Shown: positions 62,201 to 63,737 of the stretch, piece after piece
Position numbering within the stretch: position 1 is the stretch's first letter
How the letters are laid out: every line of letters begins with the position of its first letter
DNA from: Linyphia triangularis
Taxonomy: Eukaryota > Arthropoda > Arachnida > Araneae > Linyphiidae
DNA length: 64,000 bases
Direction: 5' to 3'
Assembly: GCA_963978545.1 (NCBI GenBank)
Contig: OZ021722.1
Coordinates: 7,335,201 to 7,399,200, forward strand
Program-made: the position numbers and the translations under genes
Notes under the pieces: generated by a model
The model's database searches: none
What the model was told of the DNA's origin: nothing
What the model saw: the letters and a program-made list of their open reading frames with translations, nothing else

Positions 62201-63737
62201 TTCGCCGTGTAGGTCAATCGATGCAGAATGATTAGAATTTCAATGTTGTAGCTAAATTTATAAATAATAAAATGATTTAAATTTTGAGGCAATTTAATTA
62301 CTTTGAATGTATCTTAAACAGGGTGGCGACAGAACCGGGAATTCAGATAAATGTCAAGGTATTTCGTAAAATTACTCTTTAATCAGGGAATTTTGAAATT
62401 TTTGAGTTTCCTTTTTCGCATTCCCCGTGCGGACATCTCTATCCCGGCTCGCGTCACAAGAAGTGGATGCCCGGTGCGTTGAATAATGCAAGTTTCTTTT
62501 CATGTGCTTTTTCGTAAAAGTCATACCTGGCTAGTTGGCCGATTTGGGGGTATGAAGTTTCTGACCTTTTTCTACCCTCAGCAGCTGAGCCAAACTGGCC
62601 AATCCCCTCTCCTCGGCCCATAACCGCATGTTCATGTCCCCATTTTTTTTAATTTTTTTTTTTACTTTCTGAGATCATTGTAATGCTTGGAACAATTATT
62701 TACTCATTATTTCTGTTAGATTTTTGGTTATCTTATAGTTTCGCGACCGCCGGCGCATTATTGTTACAAAAATCCTCTAACTTAAATCTGAGTGCATCCT
62801 TTACAGATATAATTGTTTTCTTCTTGTCTTGTGTTTTTTGTCAATAGAATATATTGGAACCCTAAATTCCTTAATTGATTCCATCATATTTTTTCGTTTC
62901 TATTAACCCTTTACAGCACTGTGTTATAGATGTGCAACAAATCTGTAGGCTTTCATAAGCAAAATGAAAACTGGCCTTAAGGAAATTCGATTGTCATTGC
63001 CAATATATAGTGTAATTGTTTAAACATGATACTTGTTTTTCTGAAAAAAAATTGTTTGACTTCGGAAGTTTAAAAAAAGTTATCTTGTATTGCCAATTGT
63101 TTTTTACCGTCGCTTTTGCGTGAAGTTTGGCTTTTTTTTTTTGCTTAGGTGCTGTCTGGGAGTAAGGTTAAGTTGCCAACTTCCATCGCAGTATTTAAAT
63201 ATGATAGCACCTCCCCCAAGGCACATGCCTTTTACCGTATGGGATGTAATGTTTTAGACACTATTTTGAATCGAAAGAAGAGTGTTTCTGGATTTTCGTG
63301 TTTTATGTAAATCAACAGTTTTATTCCGATCTTATTAAAAGCTATGAAAAGTGAGGCTACTATTTTCAACGTCTGAGATTACTATTTTCAATATCTGAGA
63401 CTACTATTTTGGCTACTATTTTTAACATCTGAGGCTACTAAAGCAACTATTTTCAAAGCTTACAGTCAGTGGCAGCCCTGCAATATAAATTTTGACTTGG
63501 AACTAAATTTCTAATGTTCAGTAATAAAGCCAATCTACCAATTTTGACACTTTAGTAGTACTAAAACCATATATGGCAACTTGTTTGAAGTAACATTTTT
63601 GTTTTGGCGCAGACTAATTAAAGGCATTTCTTTTCTTTTTTATGTATTTTTTTTATTATTTACTCACTTATGGTATCCTTTCTTTATTGTAGCTTTGATG
63701 AAAGGGAGCTGGACACTCCAATGGAAATTGAAGCCCA
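3276..63737 (+). CDS. Partial 17-exon gene, unrecognised coiled-coil / acidic protein
   Basis: Join of 3276-3361, 6116-6592, 23241-23341, 26564-26621, 33655-33743, 36127-36186, 37335-37473, 41333-41389, 45057-45124, 47928-47978, 49551-49589, 52428-52475, 52728-52775, 54373-54414, 56057-56161, 61215-61271 and 63693-63737 (1570 nt, 522 full codons). Every junction has AG before and GT after, the codon phases match at all 16 joins, and no stop interrupts the frame. In the conceptual protein, residues 29-187 are basic and Ser/Pro-rich with a KRKR patch (85-88) and two IPLPY motifs (111-115, 131-135). Residues 188-269 are helix-prone. Residues 290-355 have a heptad-like Leu/Val pattern rich in Glu and Gln. 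Residues 379-455 and 490-522 are strongly acidic. The start, the stop and the promoter lie outside the window. I do not recognise the family; nuclear location is only a guess from the basic patch. An exon hidden in the 14001-14200 gap cannot be excluded, although the flanking phases already agree. Confidence 0.85.
3665..4490 (+). mobile_element. Non-autonomous Helitron
   Basis: It starts TCTATAGTAATAAAAC followed by GTCTGTCTGTCTGT and ends TTTAGCTAG, sitting between A (3664) and T (4491). Helitrons typically start with TC, end CTRR, and insert between A and T without target duplication. GC-rich repeat arms (GCGAGCGAAGCGCC, CGCAACGCG, AAGCGCGGG) lie near the 3' end, as in Helitron hairpin regions, but I do not see one clean hairpin 10 bases from the end. 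No Rep/helicase coding is present. Confidence 0.65.
3715..4320 (+). repeat. Tandem array of about five ~120-bp units inside the Helitron
   Basis: Each unit contains GGGCTACAGCTCTGAAATTT, then CAACATAAGTAGTTTTGGCC, then AATTAATTAATAAA and an ACAAAACRAYWTC end. Odd and even units differ in the middle (CATCACAAACAGAATG versus AAAAAACAGAATTT), suggesting a two-unit higher-order repeat. Helentron/DINE-1-type elements are known to carry such internal arrays. Confidence 0.8.
4494..5166 (+). mobile_element. Truncated hAT element, family Q
   Basis: The right end AGTGGCTGACGCTG and nearby CGGCGGGCTGG / CCACGGTCCGCC match the right end of the complete copy at 34237-34623. The left part also matches that copy (AAATCAAATTCATAAAAGAA, TGCGACTTGA-like tract). 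The left terminus is missing beside the Helitron end, and about 400 bases of unrelated sequence lie in the middle. Confidence 0.5.
5611..6024 (+). mobile_element. MITE family A copy
   Basis: Left end CAGGGTTCCCACGGTCATTG, right end GAGTGGAAACCCTG. The 5-bp TSD TACTG is present on both sides. Subterminal copies of GCTTAGAGGTCCTTAAAAGT occur at the left and GGTCCTTAAAAGTCATTGA at the right. It ends 91 bases before exon 2. Confidence 0.85.
6116..6592 (+). CDS. Exon 2, largest exon, basic Ser/Pro-rich segment
   Basis: The exon runs from TTTCAACAG to AAG|GTAAGT and is exactly 159 codons, phase 0 at both ends (residues 29-187). It holds a basic patch (KLSLKRKRIEEALNSSKK region), two PLPY motifs 20 residues apart, many Ser/Thr-Pro pairs (possible kinase sites, inferred), and an acidic end SEDDD. 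Low complexity suggests a disordered region. An A-family MITE ends 91 bases before it and a B-family element starts about 20 bases after it, so the exon is tightly boxed in by transposons. A 75-codon antisense frame over it is taken as chance. Confidence 0.85.
6612..7450 (+). mobile_element. MITE family B copy, interrupted
   Basis: After a degraded left end it reads TTCTGGAAATCAGGGAAATG and ends GAATTTTGTGGCCACCCT. It matches intact B copies at 48486 and 60175. It is split by the A copy at 6649-7072. It starts about 20 bases after the exon 2 donor. Confidence 0.75.
6649..7072 (+). mobile_element. MITE family A copy nested in family B
   Basis: It begins CAGGGTTCCCACGGTC and ends GTGGGTACACTG. 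TGTCAG borders it on both sides and is part of the B consensus AAATGTCAGGGAGC, so the interrupted site can be read directly. This proves A transposed after this B copy. Confidence 0.88.
7808..8183 (+). mobile_element. MITE family A copy
   Basis: It begins CAGGGTTCCCACTGTC, ends GAGTGGGAACCCTG, and has the 5-bp TSD ACACT on both sides. It is shorter than other copies because part of the left subterminal repeats is missing. Confidence 0.85.
8480..8960 (+). repeat. Degenerate periodic repeat region
   Basis: Variants of GTCGAGATTTATGCTG / GCCGAAATTTGCAATG / CCAAGATTTACGTTG recur with GTAATA or GTGATT between them. Composition (CG dinucleotides, balanced GC) differs from the intron around it. The same motif appears singly near 39700 (GAGATTTATGTTGCAGTAAT), 48380, 51130 and 51630. 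It is probably a dispersed repeat with an internal minisatellite; the family is unknown. Confidence 0.45.
9221..12126. mobile_element. Long hAT-like element, family C (2.9 kb)
   Basis: It starts CAGGGTTCCCACGGTCCTTG and ends AGAGTGGGAACCCTG; CCAGGT flanks both sides (6-bp TSD). Both ends carry runs of GGTCCTTGAAAGTCCTTGAA. It is long enough to have once carried a transposase, but the open frames inside (for example 10115-10423 and 11715-11957, minus strand) are short, and I see no hAT dimerisation or catalytic motifs. Degraded short relatives lie at 49191-49400 and 52045-52280. Confidence 0.75.
12320..13559. mobile_element. hAT-like element with GTCCTATAT subterminal repeats
   Basis: It starts CAGGGGTCGCAGACGTCC and ends TCACTTTGACCCCTG; TATTAG flanks both sides (6-bp TSD). 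GTCCTATAT/ATCCTATAT repeats fill both ends. Near 12992 it holds CAGGGCTGCCATTTTTTGGC, which looks like the left end of another hAT element whose right end I cannot find. Confidence 0.75.
13690..13890 (+). repeat. Degenerate minisatellite
   Basis: GATTTYAACTGATACGAA-type blocks (ATTTTGATTTTAACTCATAC, CCGATTTCAACTGATACG, TTTGATTTTGGCTGATAC, GGATTTTGCCTGATACG, CAGATTTCAACTGATTG) recur about every 30-45 bases. No coding sense. Confidence 0.6.
14001..14200. other. Assembly gap (200 N)
   Basis: Exactly 200 unknown bases, the usual size of an arbitrary scaffold gap, so the true length is unknown. It lies in the intron between exons 2 and 3, and an extra exon in it cannot be excluded. Confidence 0.98.
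14448..15164. mobile_element. Element with perfect 25-bp terminal inverted repeats
   Basis: Bases 14448-14472 (CATATCCTCCTGAGACCCAC plus AACTG) are an exact reverse complement of 15140-15164. If TA is the target duplication, the element proper is 14452-15160. The interior has coding-like stretches on both strands: plus 14718-14885 ending in TAA, and minus 14896-15138 (80 codons). It also holds a copy of the M palindrome at 14533-14574. Superfamily not recognised; a short piggyBac- or Tc1-like non-autonomous element is possible. Confidence 0.65.
14718..14885 (+). pseudogene. Coding-like stretch inside the 25-bp TIR element
   Basis: After GTATTTTAG an open frame runs 55 codons to TAA, with sensible composition: acidic EFSPTADYSSTDCEEMES, then VKKRQKPVPLPVEASRK. 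It could be a relic of a transposase N-terminus. An exon of the main gene is also conceivable: phase 0 would fit exons 2 and 3, GTAAAG within it could be a donor, and VPLPV recalls the gene's IPLPY/IPLPV motifs. Its position inside the TIRs favours a transposon origin. Confidence 0.3.
15762..17035 (+). mobile_element. Tc1/mariner-type element, degraded transposase
   Basis: The ends CAGTGGCTAAAACAATTAAG and the reverse complement of TTGTTTGAGCCACTG pair over about 27 bases with a few mismatches; TA flanks both sides. Near 16215 a frame reads ENLIEIAKIVGRSHTCIQTI, the helix-turn-helix region of Tc1 transposases. Near 16465 DINIIENLRDTRE corresponds to the region around the last catalytic acid (family form D-NPIENLW). 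Frameshifts and stops break it, and a SINE sits inside, so it is dead. Confidence 0.85.
16721..16892 (-). mobile_element. tRNA-derived SINE, type 1, inserted in the Tc1 relic
   Basis: Read on the minus strand it begins with a tRNA-like head: GGTTAGAGCTCTGGCCTCGC, then GCCAAAGGTGCCGGGCTCGAATCC (Pol III A and B boxes). The loop between TGGC and GCCA would put CGC at the anticodon, hinting at tRNA-Ala. The body contains CCACGTTAAGCTGTAGGTTC and the tail is AACCAACCAAC. Related copies lie at 17817-17983 and 59545-59720. Confidence 0.8.
17040..17661. mobile_element. hAT MITE, family J, 8-bp TSD
   Basis: It begins CAGGGCCCGATCAT and ends ATGATCAGGCCCTG. The 8-bp TSD ACTGTAGG is perfect and includes the last bases of the Tc1 element (ACTG) and its TA, so the hAT insertion hit the Tc1 boundary. 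GGGCCC-rich ends enclose an AT-rich, non-coding core. Confidence 0.9.
17817..17983 (-). mobile_element. tRNA-derived SINE, type 1
   Basis: On the minus strand: GGTTAGCCCTCTGGCTTCGC, GCCAAAGGTGTCGGTTTCGAATCCC, then the shared body (ACGTTAAGCTGTGGGTTC). The tail is degraded. Box B is intact enough to recognise. Confidence 0.75.
18080..18645 (+). mobile_element. M element copy
   Basis: It shares with 28450-28813 the order AAGGCAYTCGTTTTTCA, GGGAATTTCGG, GAGCTATGCTGACCACGTAC, CAGACAGAC-type bases and a terminal palindrome (18598-18640). CTGACCACGTACATACAGAC resembles 3' tails of some RTE-type LINEs and their SINEs, but no reverse transcriptase is present. The left boundary is uncertain. Confidence 0.5.
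18598..18640. repeat. Dispersed ~40-bp palindrome
   Basis: TACTTTCATTACCTTTTGTA followed by TACATATGGGTAATTGAAAGTA can fold into a near-perfect hairpin. The same palindrome is at 453-494 (reversed), 14533-14574 and 28772-28813. In two cases it is the 3' end of a longer shared element. Confidence 0.7.
19167..20826. mobile_element. hAT element, 1.66 kb, 8-bp TSD
   Basis: It starts CAGGGTTGCCATATTGGCC and ends CATCTGGCAACCCTG; the 8-bp TSD GTTTTGCT is perfect. TTGGCCTTTTTTGGCC-type repeats mark both ends. No intact transposase; a 78-codon minus frame at 19324-19560 is not recognisable. Confidence 0.88.
20827..23240. other. Intron 2, distal part
   Basis: It contains a type-2 SINE and fragments resembling hAT ends at about 22564 (CAGTGCCCTAGCCAGAGG) and 22665 (CAGGGGCGTAGCCAGAG). 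The open frame 21963-22301 starts in a C-run and shows no recognisable domain. No exon signal before 23241. Confidence 0.4.
21489..21658 (+). mobile_element. tRNA-derived SINE, type 2
   Basis: Head TATAGTGGTTAGCATGCTAG (box A-like) and GCGGGTTCGAGTCCCGTG (box B); body ATGTATGTTGGCTTGTCGAA, GCATTATAGCCCTCGTGTTG, CTGACGGCGCCAGATAATCT; ends AAAACAACCAAG. The copy at 59138-59306 matches throughout but lacks eight bases in the head. Confidence 0.82.
23241..23341 (+). CDS. Exon 3, helix-prone segment
   Basis: It starts after TTTCAATTTTAG in phase 0 and ends GA|GTAAGC after 33 codons plus two bases. GC content is much higher than in the surrounding intron, which supports coding. The peptide includes SMPIFMGAVRATDLLADMY and FHQALDVRE, amphipathic and free of low complexity, so it is probably part of a folded helical domain (residues 188-221). 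The preceding intron is about 16.6 kb, the longest here. Confidence 0.85.
23394..23975 (+). repeat. ~100-bp direct repeat flanking a MITE
   Basis: Bases 23394-23490 and about 23875-23975 share GTCATTCTCC, AACACAYAAAAGCT, and AATATTTCTGTTAAACATGGAATATATTTC-type order. The A-family MITE (23491-23870) sits between them, and no short TSD is visible. Either a tandem duplication existed and the MITE landed at the junction, or the MITE was caught in a local repair duplication. Confidence 0.65.
23491..23870 (+). mobile_element. MITE family A copy
   Basis: It starts CAGGGTTCCCACGGTGC and ends GAGTGGGAACCCTG; about 150 bases after the exon 3 donor. The flanks TTCTA and ATATT do not match, unlike most other A copies. 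Confidence 0.8.
23976..26563. other. Intron 3
   Basis: AT-rich, no exon. 25353-25826 holds two adjacent open frames (75 and 74 codons) with more balanced composition than the intron, but with no recognisable domain; they may be a decayed transposon gene. Near 26003-26035 CCCCAGCAGCGCGGGG can fold into a hairpin, followed by CACACAGCTATTAGT, reminiscent of a Helitron 3' end but without the CTRR rule. Confidence 0.35.
26564..26621 (+). CDS. Exon 4, continuation of helical segment
   Basis: It follows CTCTTTTCAG and ends AGA|GTAAGG. One base completes the Glu left open by exon 3, then 19 codons run to phase 0 (residues 221-240), reading SSALLEECMERAHAADFR. Its helical character matches exon 3 and exon 5, so exons 3-5 probably encode one helical domain. 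Confidence 0.82.
28450..28813 (+). mobile_element. M element copy inside the 4.8-kb element
   Basis: It shares AAGGCACTCGTTTTTCAG, GGGAATTTCGG, GAGTTATGCTGACCACGTAC and the terminal palindrome (28772-28813) with the copy at 18080-18645. The palindrome ends exactly where the 420-base direct repeat starts. Confidence 0.5.
28812..31475 (+). repeat. Pair of ~420-bp direct repeats
   Basis: 28812-29225 and 31036-31475 share TAAAAACGTG, GGCTATGATYCTCAATATTTT, TGGAACTCACTTTAAAC, TAAGGATAAATTACATTTTT and further blocks up to AAATCTTA. They differ by many substitutions and small indels, so the duplication is old. Confidence 0.75.
33098..33492 (+). mobile_element. MITE family A copy
   Basis: It begins CAGGCTTCCCACGGTC, ends GAGTGGGAACCCTG, and has the 5-bp TSD ATAAT on both sides. 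Confidence 0.87.
33655..33743 (+). CDS. Exon 5, basic helical segment
   Basis: It starts after TTGATTTCAG in phase 0 and ends GT|GTAAGT after 29 codons plus two bases (residues 241-270). It is rich in Arg, His and Lys (MSELRGIYRALRRHHKEM) and continues the helix-prone region. The in-frame ATG at its first codon is not needed as a start, because the frame is continuous from exon 4. An A-family MITE ends 162 bases upstream. Confidence 0.85.
34237..34623. mobile_element. hAT MITE, family Q, 8-bp TSD
   Basis: It starts CAGCGTTTGCCACTAAC and ends GTAGTGGCTAATGCTG; the 8-bp TSD TTCTAGAG is perfect. GCGGGCCGT / GGGCCGCG lie just inside each end. No coding. Confidence 0.88.
34624..36126. other. Intron 5, distal part
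   Basis: AT-rich with long A and T runs; I see no element boundary, exon or RNA gene. The short frame at 35898-36080 overlaps C and T runs and is chance. Confidence 0.5.
36127..36186 (+). CDS. Exon 6, Pro/Glu linker
   Basis: It follows TTGTTTCAG and ends CA|GTAAGT. One base completes the Val from exon 5, then 19 codons and two bases follow (residues 270-290). The peptide RTPAAEERPAEVIPPNFVS is proline-rich and likely a flexible linker between the helical segment and the coiled coil. It is GC-rich against a very AT-rich intron. Confidence 0.8.
36187..37334. other. Intron 6
   Basis: AT-rich sequence with a G-run at about 36957. No element or exon is visible. Confidence 0.5.
37335..37473 (+). 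CDS. Exon 7, predicted coiled coil
   Basis: It follows TTCTTTTACAG and ends AGG|GTATGA. One base plus 46 codons (residues 290-336). Leu and Val recur at heptad-like spacing (AVDQLNQLQVEYCELEG, then VVSQVNQLQADKEELTERL), with Glu, Gln and Asp between them, which is typical of a parallel coiled coil. VNQLQ/LNQLQ occurs twice, suggesting an internal repeat. The donor GTATGA is weaker than others in this gene. Confidence 0.87.
37665..38033 (+). mobile_element. MITE family D, nested
   Basis: It starts CAGGGTTCGTAAGCCTC and ends TGTATGAACTCTG; the 5-bp TSD CCACA is perfect. GGGAAAACTCACGG / AACTCAGGAAAATCTC repeats mark both ends. Confidence 0.82.
38123..38767. mobile_element. hAT MITE, nested
   Basis: It starts CAGTGCTAGAAGTGTGGG and ends TTTCCACTTCTACCACTG. 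The 8-bp flanks GGTGAAGT and GGTGGAGT match at seven of eight bases. Runs of CCCCCACTT lie inside both ends. Confidence 0.82.
39007..39273 (+). mobile_element. MITE family B, nested
   Basis: It starts CAGAGTGGCCACAGAACC and ends TTTTGTAGCCACCCTG, with TTAA on both sides inside the A-family GGTCCTTAAAAGT tract. Confidence 0.8.
39518..39800 (+). mobile_element. Family E element, 5' part
   Basis: It starts CAGGGGTCGTTCGCCC, followed by TTTTTGTTTCTCCCTAAAAT, as in the E copies at 41760, 43712, 48036 and 55619. The right end is not found; the tail holds GAGATTTATGTTGCAGTAAT, as in the periodic repeat of 8480-8960. Confidence 0.5.
40034..40569. mobile_element. hAT MITE, 8-bp TSD
   Basis: It starts GAGAGTTCATCCTAG and ends CCTAGGATGAACTCTG, with one mismatch at the first base; the 8-bp TSD TTGTTAAC is perfect. 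AAAAGGGCAGG-type repeats mark both ends. A 118-codon frame runs through it (40224-40580) but crosses the terminus and is not recognisable. Confidence 0.87.
40777..41268. mobile_element. hAT-like MITE, family O, 6-bp TSD
   Basis: It starts CAGTGATGAGATTTTTCC, ends CTATCTCATCCCTG, and has the 6-bp TSD TGAATT. The interior matches the 2074-2454 copy (TTTTTCCAATCTGAACCAGT region). It ends 64 bases before exon 8. Confidence 0.82.
41333..41389 (+). CDS. Exon 8, coiled-coil extension
   Basis: It begins after a long T tract ending in AG and ends CTG|GTTAGT. It is exactly 19 codons in phase 0 (residues 337-355), QAQSEVEALKEEAKSKSSL, and extends the heptad-like pattern of exon 7. The donor GTTAGT is unusual, so splicing may be inefficient. 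An O-family MITE ends 64 bases upstream. Confidence 0.78.
41760..42074 (+). mobile_element. Family E element
   Basis: It starts CAGGAGTCACTTTCGCC and ends CTCGCTGTGGCCCCTG; AATCC borders both sides. CCTAAAATT repeats mark both ends. Non-coding. Confidence 0.7.
42140..42282 (+). mobile_element. MITE family B, internally deleted
   Basis: It starts CAGAGTGGCCACAGAACC, ends TTTTGTGTGCCACCCTG, and has the 5-bp TSD TATAA. At 143 bases it is the shortest complete B copy here. Confidence 0.85.
42283..43711. other. Intron 8, middle part
   Basis: AT-rich with one C-run (43400). I see no exon and no element ends. Confidence 0.45.
43712..44011 (+). mobile_element. Family E element
   Basis: It starts CAGGGATAGCATTCGCC, followed by the E-type TTTTTCCCTAAAATTGTACT tract, and ends about TTGCGTCCCCTG. 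No clear TSD. Confidence 0.6.
44162..44824. mobile_element. Foldback-type element with ~180-bp inverted repeats
   Basis: The left arm (44162-44350) and right arm (about 44615-44821) are inverted copies: TTTTTGGACCCCATTGAACA pairs with the reverse complement of GTTCGATGGGGTCCAAAAA, and CATTCTGAATTTTT, ACGAATCCACTGGTCT, AAAATGGCCG, AAAAATCGACTT and TAACTTGCCA all recur inverted. The centre holds a smaller inverted pair (CAAATTGGC / GCCAATTTGG) around TTACGTCACTGATGACATAA. No clear TSD. The 67-codon minus frame inside is unlikely to be real. Confidence 0.8.
45057..45124 (+). CDS. Exon 9, end of helical region
   Basis: It follows CTATTTTAG and ends GG|GTAGGA, 22 codons plus two bases in phase 0 (residues 356-378), reading KEIIKQNVRSMFRQEILGQ before acidic SED. 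This exon starts the phase-2 junctions that all later exons keep. The donor is weaker than consensus. Confidence 0.8.
45815..46135. repeat. Low-complexity (TTAATAT)n tract
   Basis: Over 300 bases made almost entirely of A and T in TAATATT / ATTATTATT blocks. Prone to replication slippage and assembly error. Confidence 0.9.
46595..47389. mobile_element. hAT MITE, family J, 8-bp TSD
   Basis: It starts CAGGGCCTGATTTAGA and ends AATTGCAAATCAGGCCCTG; the 8-bp TSD CTCAGAAG is perfect. GGCCCAACG and GGGGGCCCCTAGACCC tracts lie just inside the ends. Same family as 17040-17661. No coding. Confidence 0.9.
47630..47725 (+). mobile_element. hAT fragment with GCGGGAC repeats
   Basis: GACGGGACAATTTAGCGGGA, GTGAAAAGCGGGACCAT and AATCGGGACGTCTGGTC match in reverse a fragment at 50483-50580 (GACCAGATGTTCCGATTTTG, GGCTTTTCACC, CTGTCCCGCTTTTC). 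Both are solitary ends. Confidence 0.5.
47928..47978 (+). CDS. Exon 10, first acidic 2-2 exon
   Basis: It follows TTTATTACAG and ends GA|GTAAGT; 51 nt, one base plus 16 codons plus two bases (residues 378-395). The peptide QEAESDDVSEDILSSS is acidic and Ser-rich with casein-kinase-2-like contexts (inferred). It is the first of eight consecutive exons with phase 2 on both sides. Confidence 0.82.
48036..48090 (+). mobile_element. Family E element fragment
   Basis: CAGGGGTCGCATTCTCCC followed by TAAAATTCCTAATATTC, then a jump into unrelated sequence. Only the left end survives. Confidence 0.5.
48486..48900 (+). mobile_element. MITE family B with an empty site in the paralogous block
   Basis: It starts CAGAGTGGCCACAGAACT, ends TTTTGTGGCCACCCTG, and has the 5-bp TSD TTTAC. 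The duplicated block at 51730-51760 reads TCCTCTTTTATTGTCTGTTGG, uninterrupted, where this copy is inserted. Confidence 0.92.
49551..49589 (+). CDS. Exon 11, acidic 2-2 exon, duplicated block copy 1
   Basis: It follows TTATTCTTTTAG and ends GA|GTAAGT; 39 nt (residues 395-408), NEYEEEEMESEN. The intron bases on both sides closely match those around exons 12 and 13: the upstream GAGATGTTTTTAAATCAG tract and the downstream GTAAGTTGATYTTATTACAT tract recur. The three exons are therefore paralogous copies of one ancestral exon. Confidence 0.82.
50050..50400 (+). mobile_element. Family E element, degraded
   Basis: It holds the E interior (AATTCCCCGATTTTCATCC, GAATGTCTGTTACAAGCC, TTAATTATCCCTAAAATTCC) and an end like CTCAAGGCTCCCTCTG. 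Left end lost. Confidence 0.5.
52428..52475 (+). CDS. Exon 12, acidic 2-2 exon, duplicated block copy 2
   Basis: It follows TTCCTTTTAG and ends GT|GTAAGT; 48 nt (residues 408-424), EENEEEEVELVNLVN. It matches exon 13 closely (shared EENEE and VNL) and exon 11 more loosely. It is three codons longer than exon 11, so the copies have diverged in length without breaking frame. Confidence 0.82.
52728..52775 (+). CDS. Exon 13, acidic 2-2 exon, duplicated block copy 3
   Basis: It follows TTATATTAG and ends GT|GTAAGT; 48 nt (residues 424-440), EENEEDEREPVNLFD. It lies only 252 bases after exon 12, separated by an intron that is itself a shortened copy of the other flanks. The first five full codons are identical in protein to exon 12. 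Confidence 0.82.
53597..53994 (+). mobile_element. MITE family A copy
   Basis: It starts CAGGGTTCCCACTGTC and ends GAGTGAAAACCCTG; TTTT borders both sides, consistent with a short TSD in a T-run. Confidence 0.82.
54373..54414 (+). CDS. Exon 14, acidic/PLLP 2-2 exon
   Basis: It follows TTTTGTTTTAG and ends CC|GTAAGT; 42 nt (residues 440-454), AEEGAWGEDFPLLP. The alternative acceptor two bases downstream hits a stop, so 54373 is chosen. The acidic run followed by a hydrophobic Pro-Leu-Leu-Pro resembles the end of exon 16 (GHIPLPV) and the IPLPY motifs of exon 2. Confidence 0.8.
55069..55335 (+). mobile_element. Family E element, degraded
   Basis: CAGGGATTGCATTTGCTCC with ATTCCTTAAATTTAAG and the E interior (GCTTTGAAAAGAATGTC). 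Right end not clear. Confidence 0.5.
55619..56036 (+). mobile_element. Family E element abutting exon 15
   Basis: It starts CAGGTGTCTCATTCCCCC and ends CTCACTGCGCCCCCCTG, only 20 bases before exon 15. The most complete E copy here. No clear TSD. Confidence 0.65.
56057..56161 (+). CDS. Exon 15, basic/Cys/aromatic 2-2 exon
   Basis: It follows TTTATGTTTCAG and ends AG|GTACAT; 105 nt (residues 454-489). Unlike its acidic neighbours it is basic and aromatic: KDRTFFCRRKIESR, then ATCIFENGIYYWSMPQ. It looks like a small folded piece inserted among disordered acidic exons. An E-family element ends only about 20 bases before the exon, so part of the acceptor region (branch point or pyrimidine tract) may be transposon-derived. 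Confidence 0.82.
56207..56235. repeat. (AT)n microsatellite
   Basis: About 14 perfect TA repeats, 45 bases after the exon 15 donor. Confidence 0.95.
56344..56813 (+). mobile_element. Tc1/mariner-type non-autonomous element
   Basis: It starts CAGGTGGTTATCAAAATAAT and ends with the reverse complement of that sequence, continuing over GGAAACAC; TA flanks both sides. A remnant of the transposase C-terminus is readable near 56690 (LYDLIPRQIQAVLHAKGG, typical of Tc1 proteins). At 470 bases it is an internally deleted copy. Confidence 0.9.
57325..57654 (-). pseudogene. Frameshifted coding remnant, unknown protein
   Basis: On the minus strand one frame reads ETKKEIIRDARDILQKKIQL then IQRDVHDYNEN before a stop. 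The next frame continues as NETRNNDEQRIEKLQNKLTN and ends ITYEKAAIVIDAGDELDKTD, then WTSGFLMELLKQ and TAA at 57325. The two halves join by a one-base shift near 57545. The charged, helical composition is unlike AT-rich noise. An A-family MITE fragment cuts off the 5' side. Gene relic or transposon-borne; not recognised. Confidence 0.45.
57655..57870 (+). mobile_element. MITE family A, right-truncated
   Basis: CCCATGGTCAGTAAGAGTAC, then AAAATGCTTAGAGGTCATTA and GTATCGGAATTCTCTGGCAT follow the A consensus, then the match stops near ACGCATGCGCTCC. The left tip is degraded. Confidence 0.7.
58293..58392 (-). mobile_element. MITE family B fragment, inverted
   Basis: GGTGGCCACAAACTCCTGG, TTCCCTGATTTTACGGCAAAC and AAATTTCCCCGATTT are the reverse of the B right half. 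It ends near CACATGTGTAGACACC. Confidence 0.65.
58393..59137. other. Intron 15 part without gene
   Basis: AT-rich with a few ordinary-complexity patches (58430-58620). I see no element ends or exons. Confidence 0.4.
59138..59306 (+). mobile_element. tRNA-derived SINE, type 2
   Basis: Head ACGGTTTAGTGGTTAGC and GCGGGTTCGAGTCCCGTG; body ATGTATGTTGGCTTGTCTAA, GCATTATAGCCTCGTGTTGC; ends AAAACAACCAACC. Compared with 21489-21658 it lacks eight bases before TTCTAGACC and has a few extra at GATGAATG. Confidence 0.82.
59545..59720 (+). mobile_element. tRNA-derived SINE, type 1
   Basis: Head GAGGTTAGCGCTCTGGCCAC, GCATGCCAAAGGTGTTGAAT, TTCGAATCCCGGGTC; body TTTCGTTGTGGTTCAGAATC, CACGTTAAGCTGCAGGTCCC; tail ACAAACCAACCAATT. 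Opposite orientation to the two copies at 16.7 and 17.8 kb. Confidence 0.82.
60175..60609 (+). mobile_element. MITE family B copy
   Basis: It starts CAGAGTGATCACAGAACC, ends TTTTGTGGTCACCCTG, and has the 5-bp TSD AACTA. It matches 48486-48900 throughout. Confidence 0.88.
60633..61046 (+). mobile_element. MITE family A copy
   Basis: It starts CAGGGTTCCCACGGTC, ends GAGTGGGAACCTTG, and has the 5-bp TSD TTACT. Only 23 bases separate it from the B copy before it. Confidence 0.9.
61215..61271 (+). CDS. Exon 16, acidic/IPLPV 2-2 exon
   Basis: It follows TTCTTATTACAG and ends GT|GTAAGT; 57 nt (residues 489-508), IQQNQEVVQEEAGHIPLPV. It is preceded by a 5.05 kb intron with a Tc1 relic, two SINEs and two MITEs. 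IPLPV recalls the IPLPY motifs of exon 2 and FPLLP of exon 14. Confidence 0.82.
61652..63480. mobile_element. hAT-like element, 1.8 kb, 6-bp TSD
   Basis: It starts CAGGGCTGCCACAGGCGAC and ends CAGTCAGTGGCAGCCCTG; the 6-bp TSD CAATAT is perfect. Repeats of GGCTACTAAAGCGACTATTT lie inside both ends. A degraded B-like stretch is at 62320-62400 (CAGGGTGGCGACAGAACC). No transposase is visible. Confidence 0.85.
63693..63737 (+). CDS. Exon 17, last exon visible, acidic 2-2 exon
   Basis: It follows TTTATTGTAG and ends CA|GTAAGT; 45 nt (residues 508-522 plus a split codon), FDERELDTPMEIEA. The donor is consensus, so the gene continues beyond the window. Confidence 0.8.
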
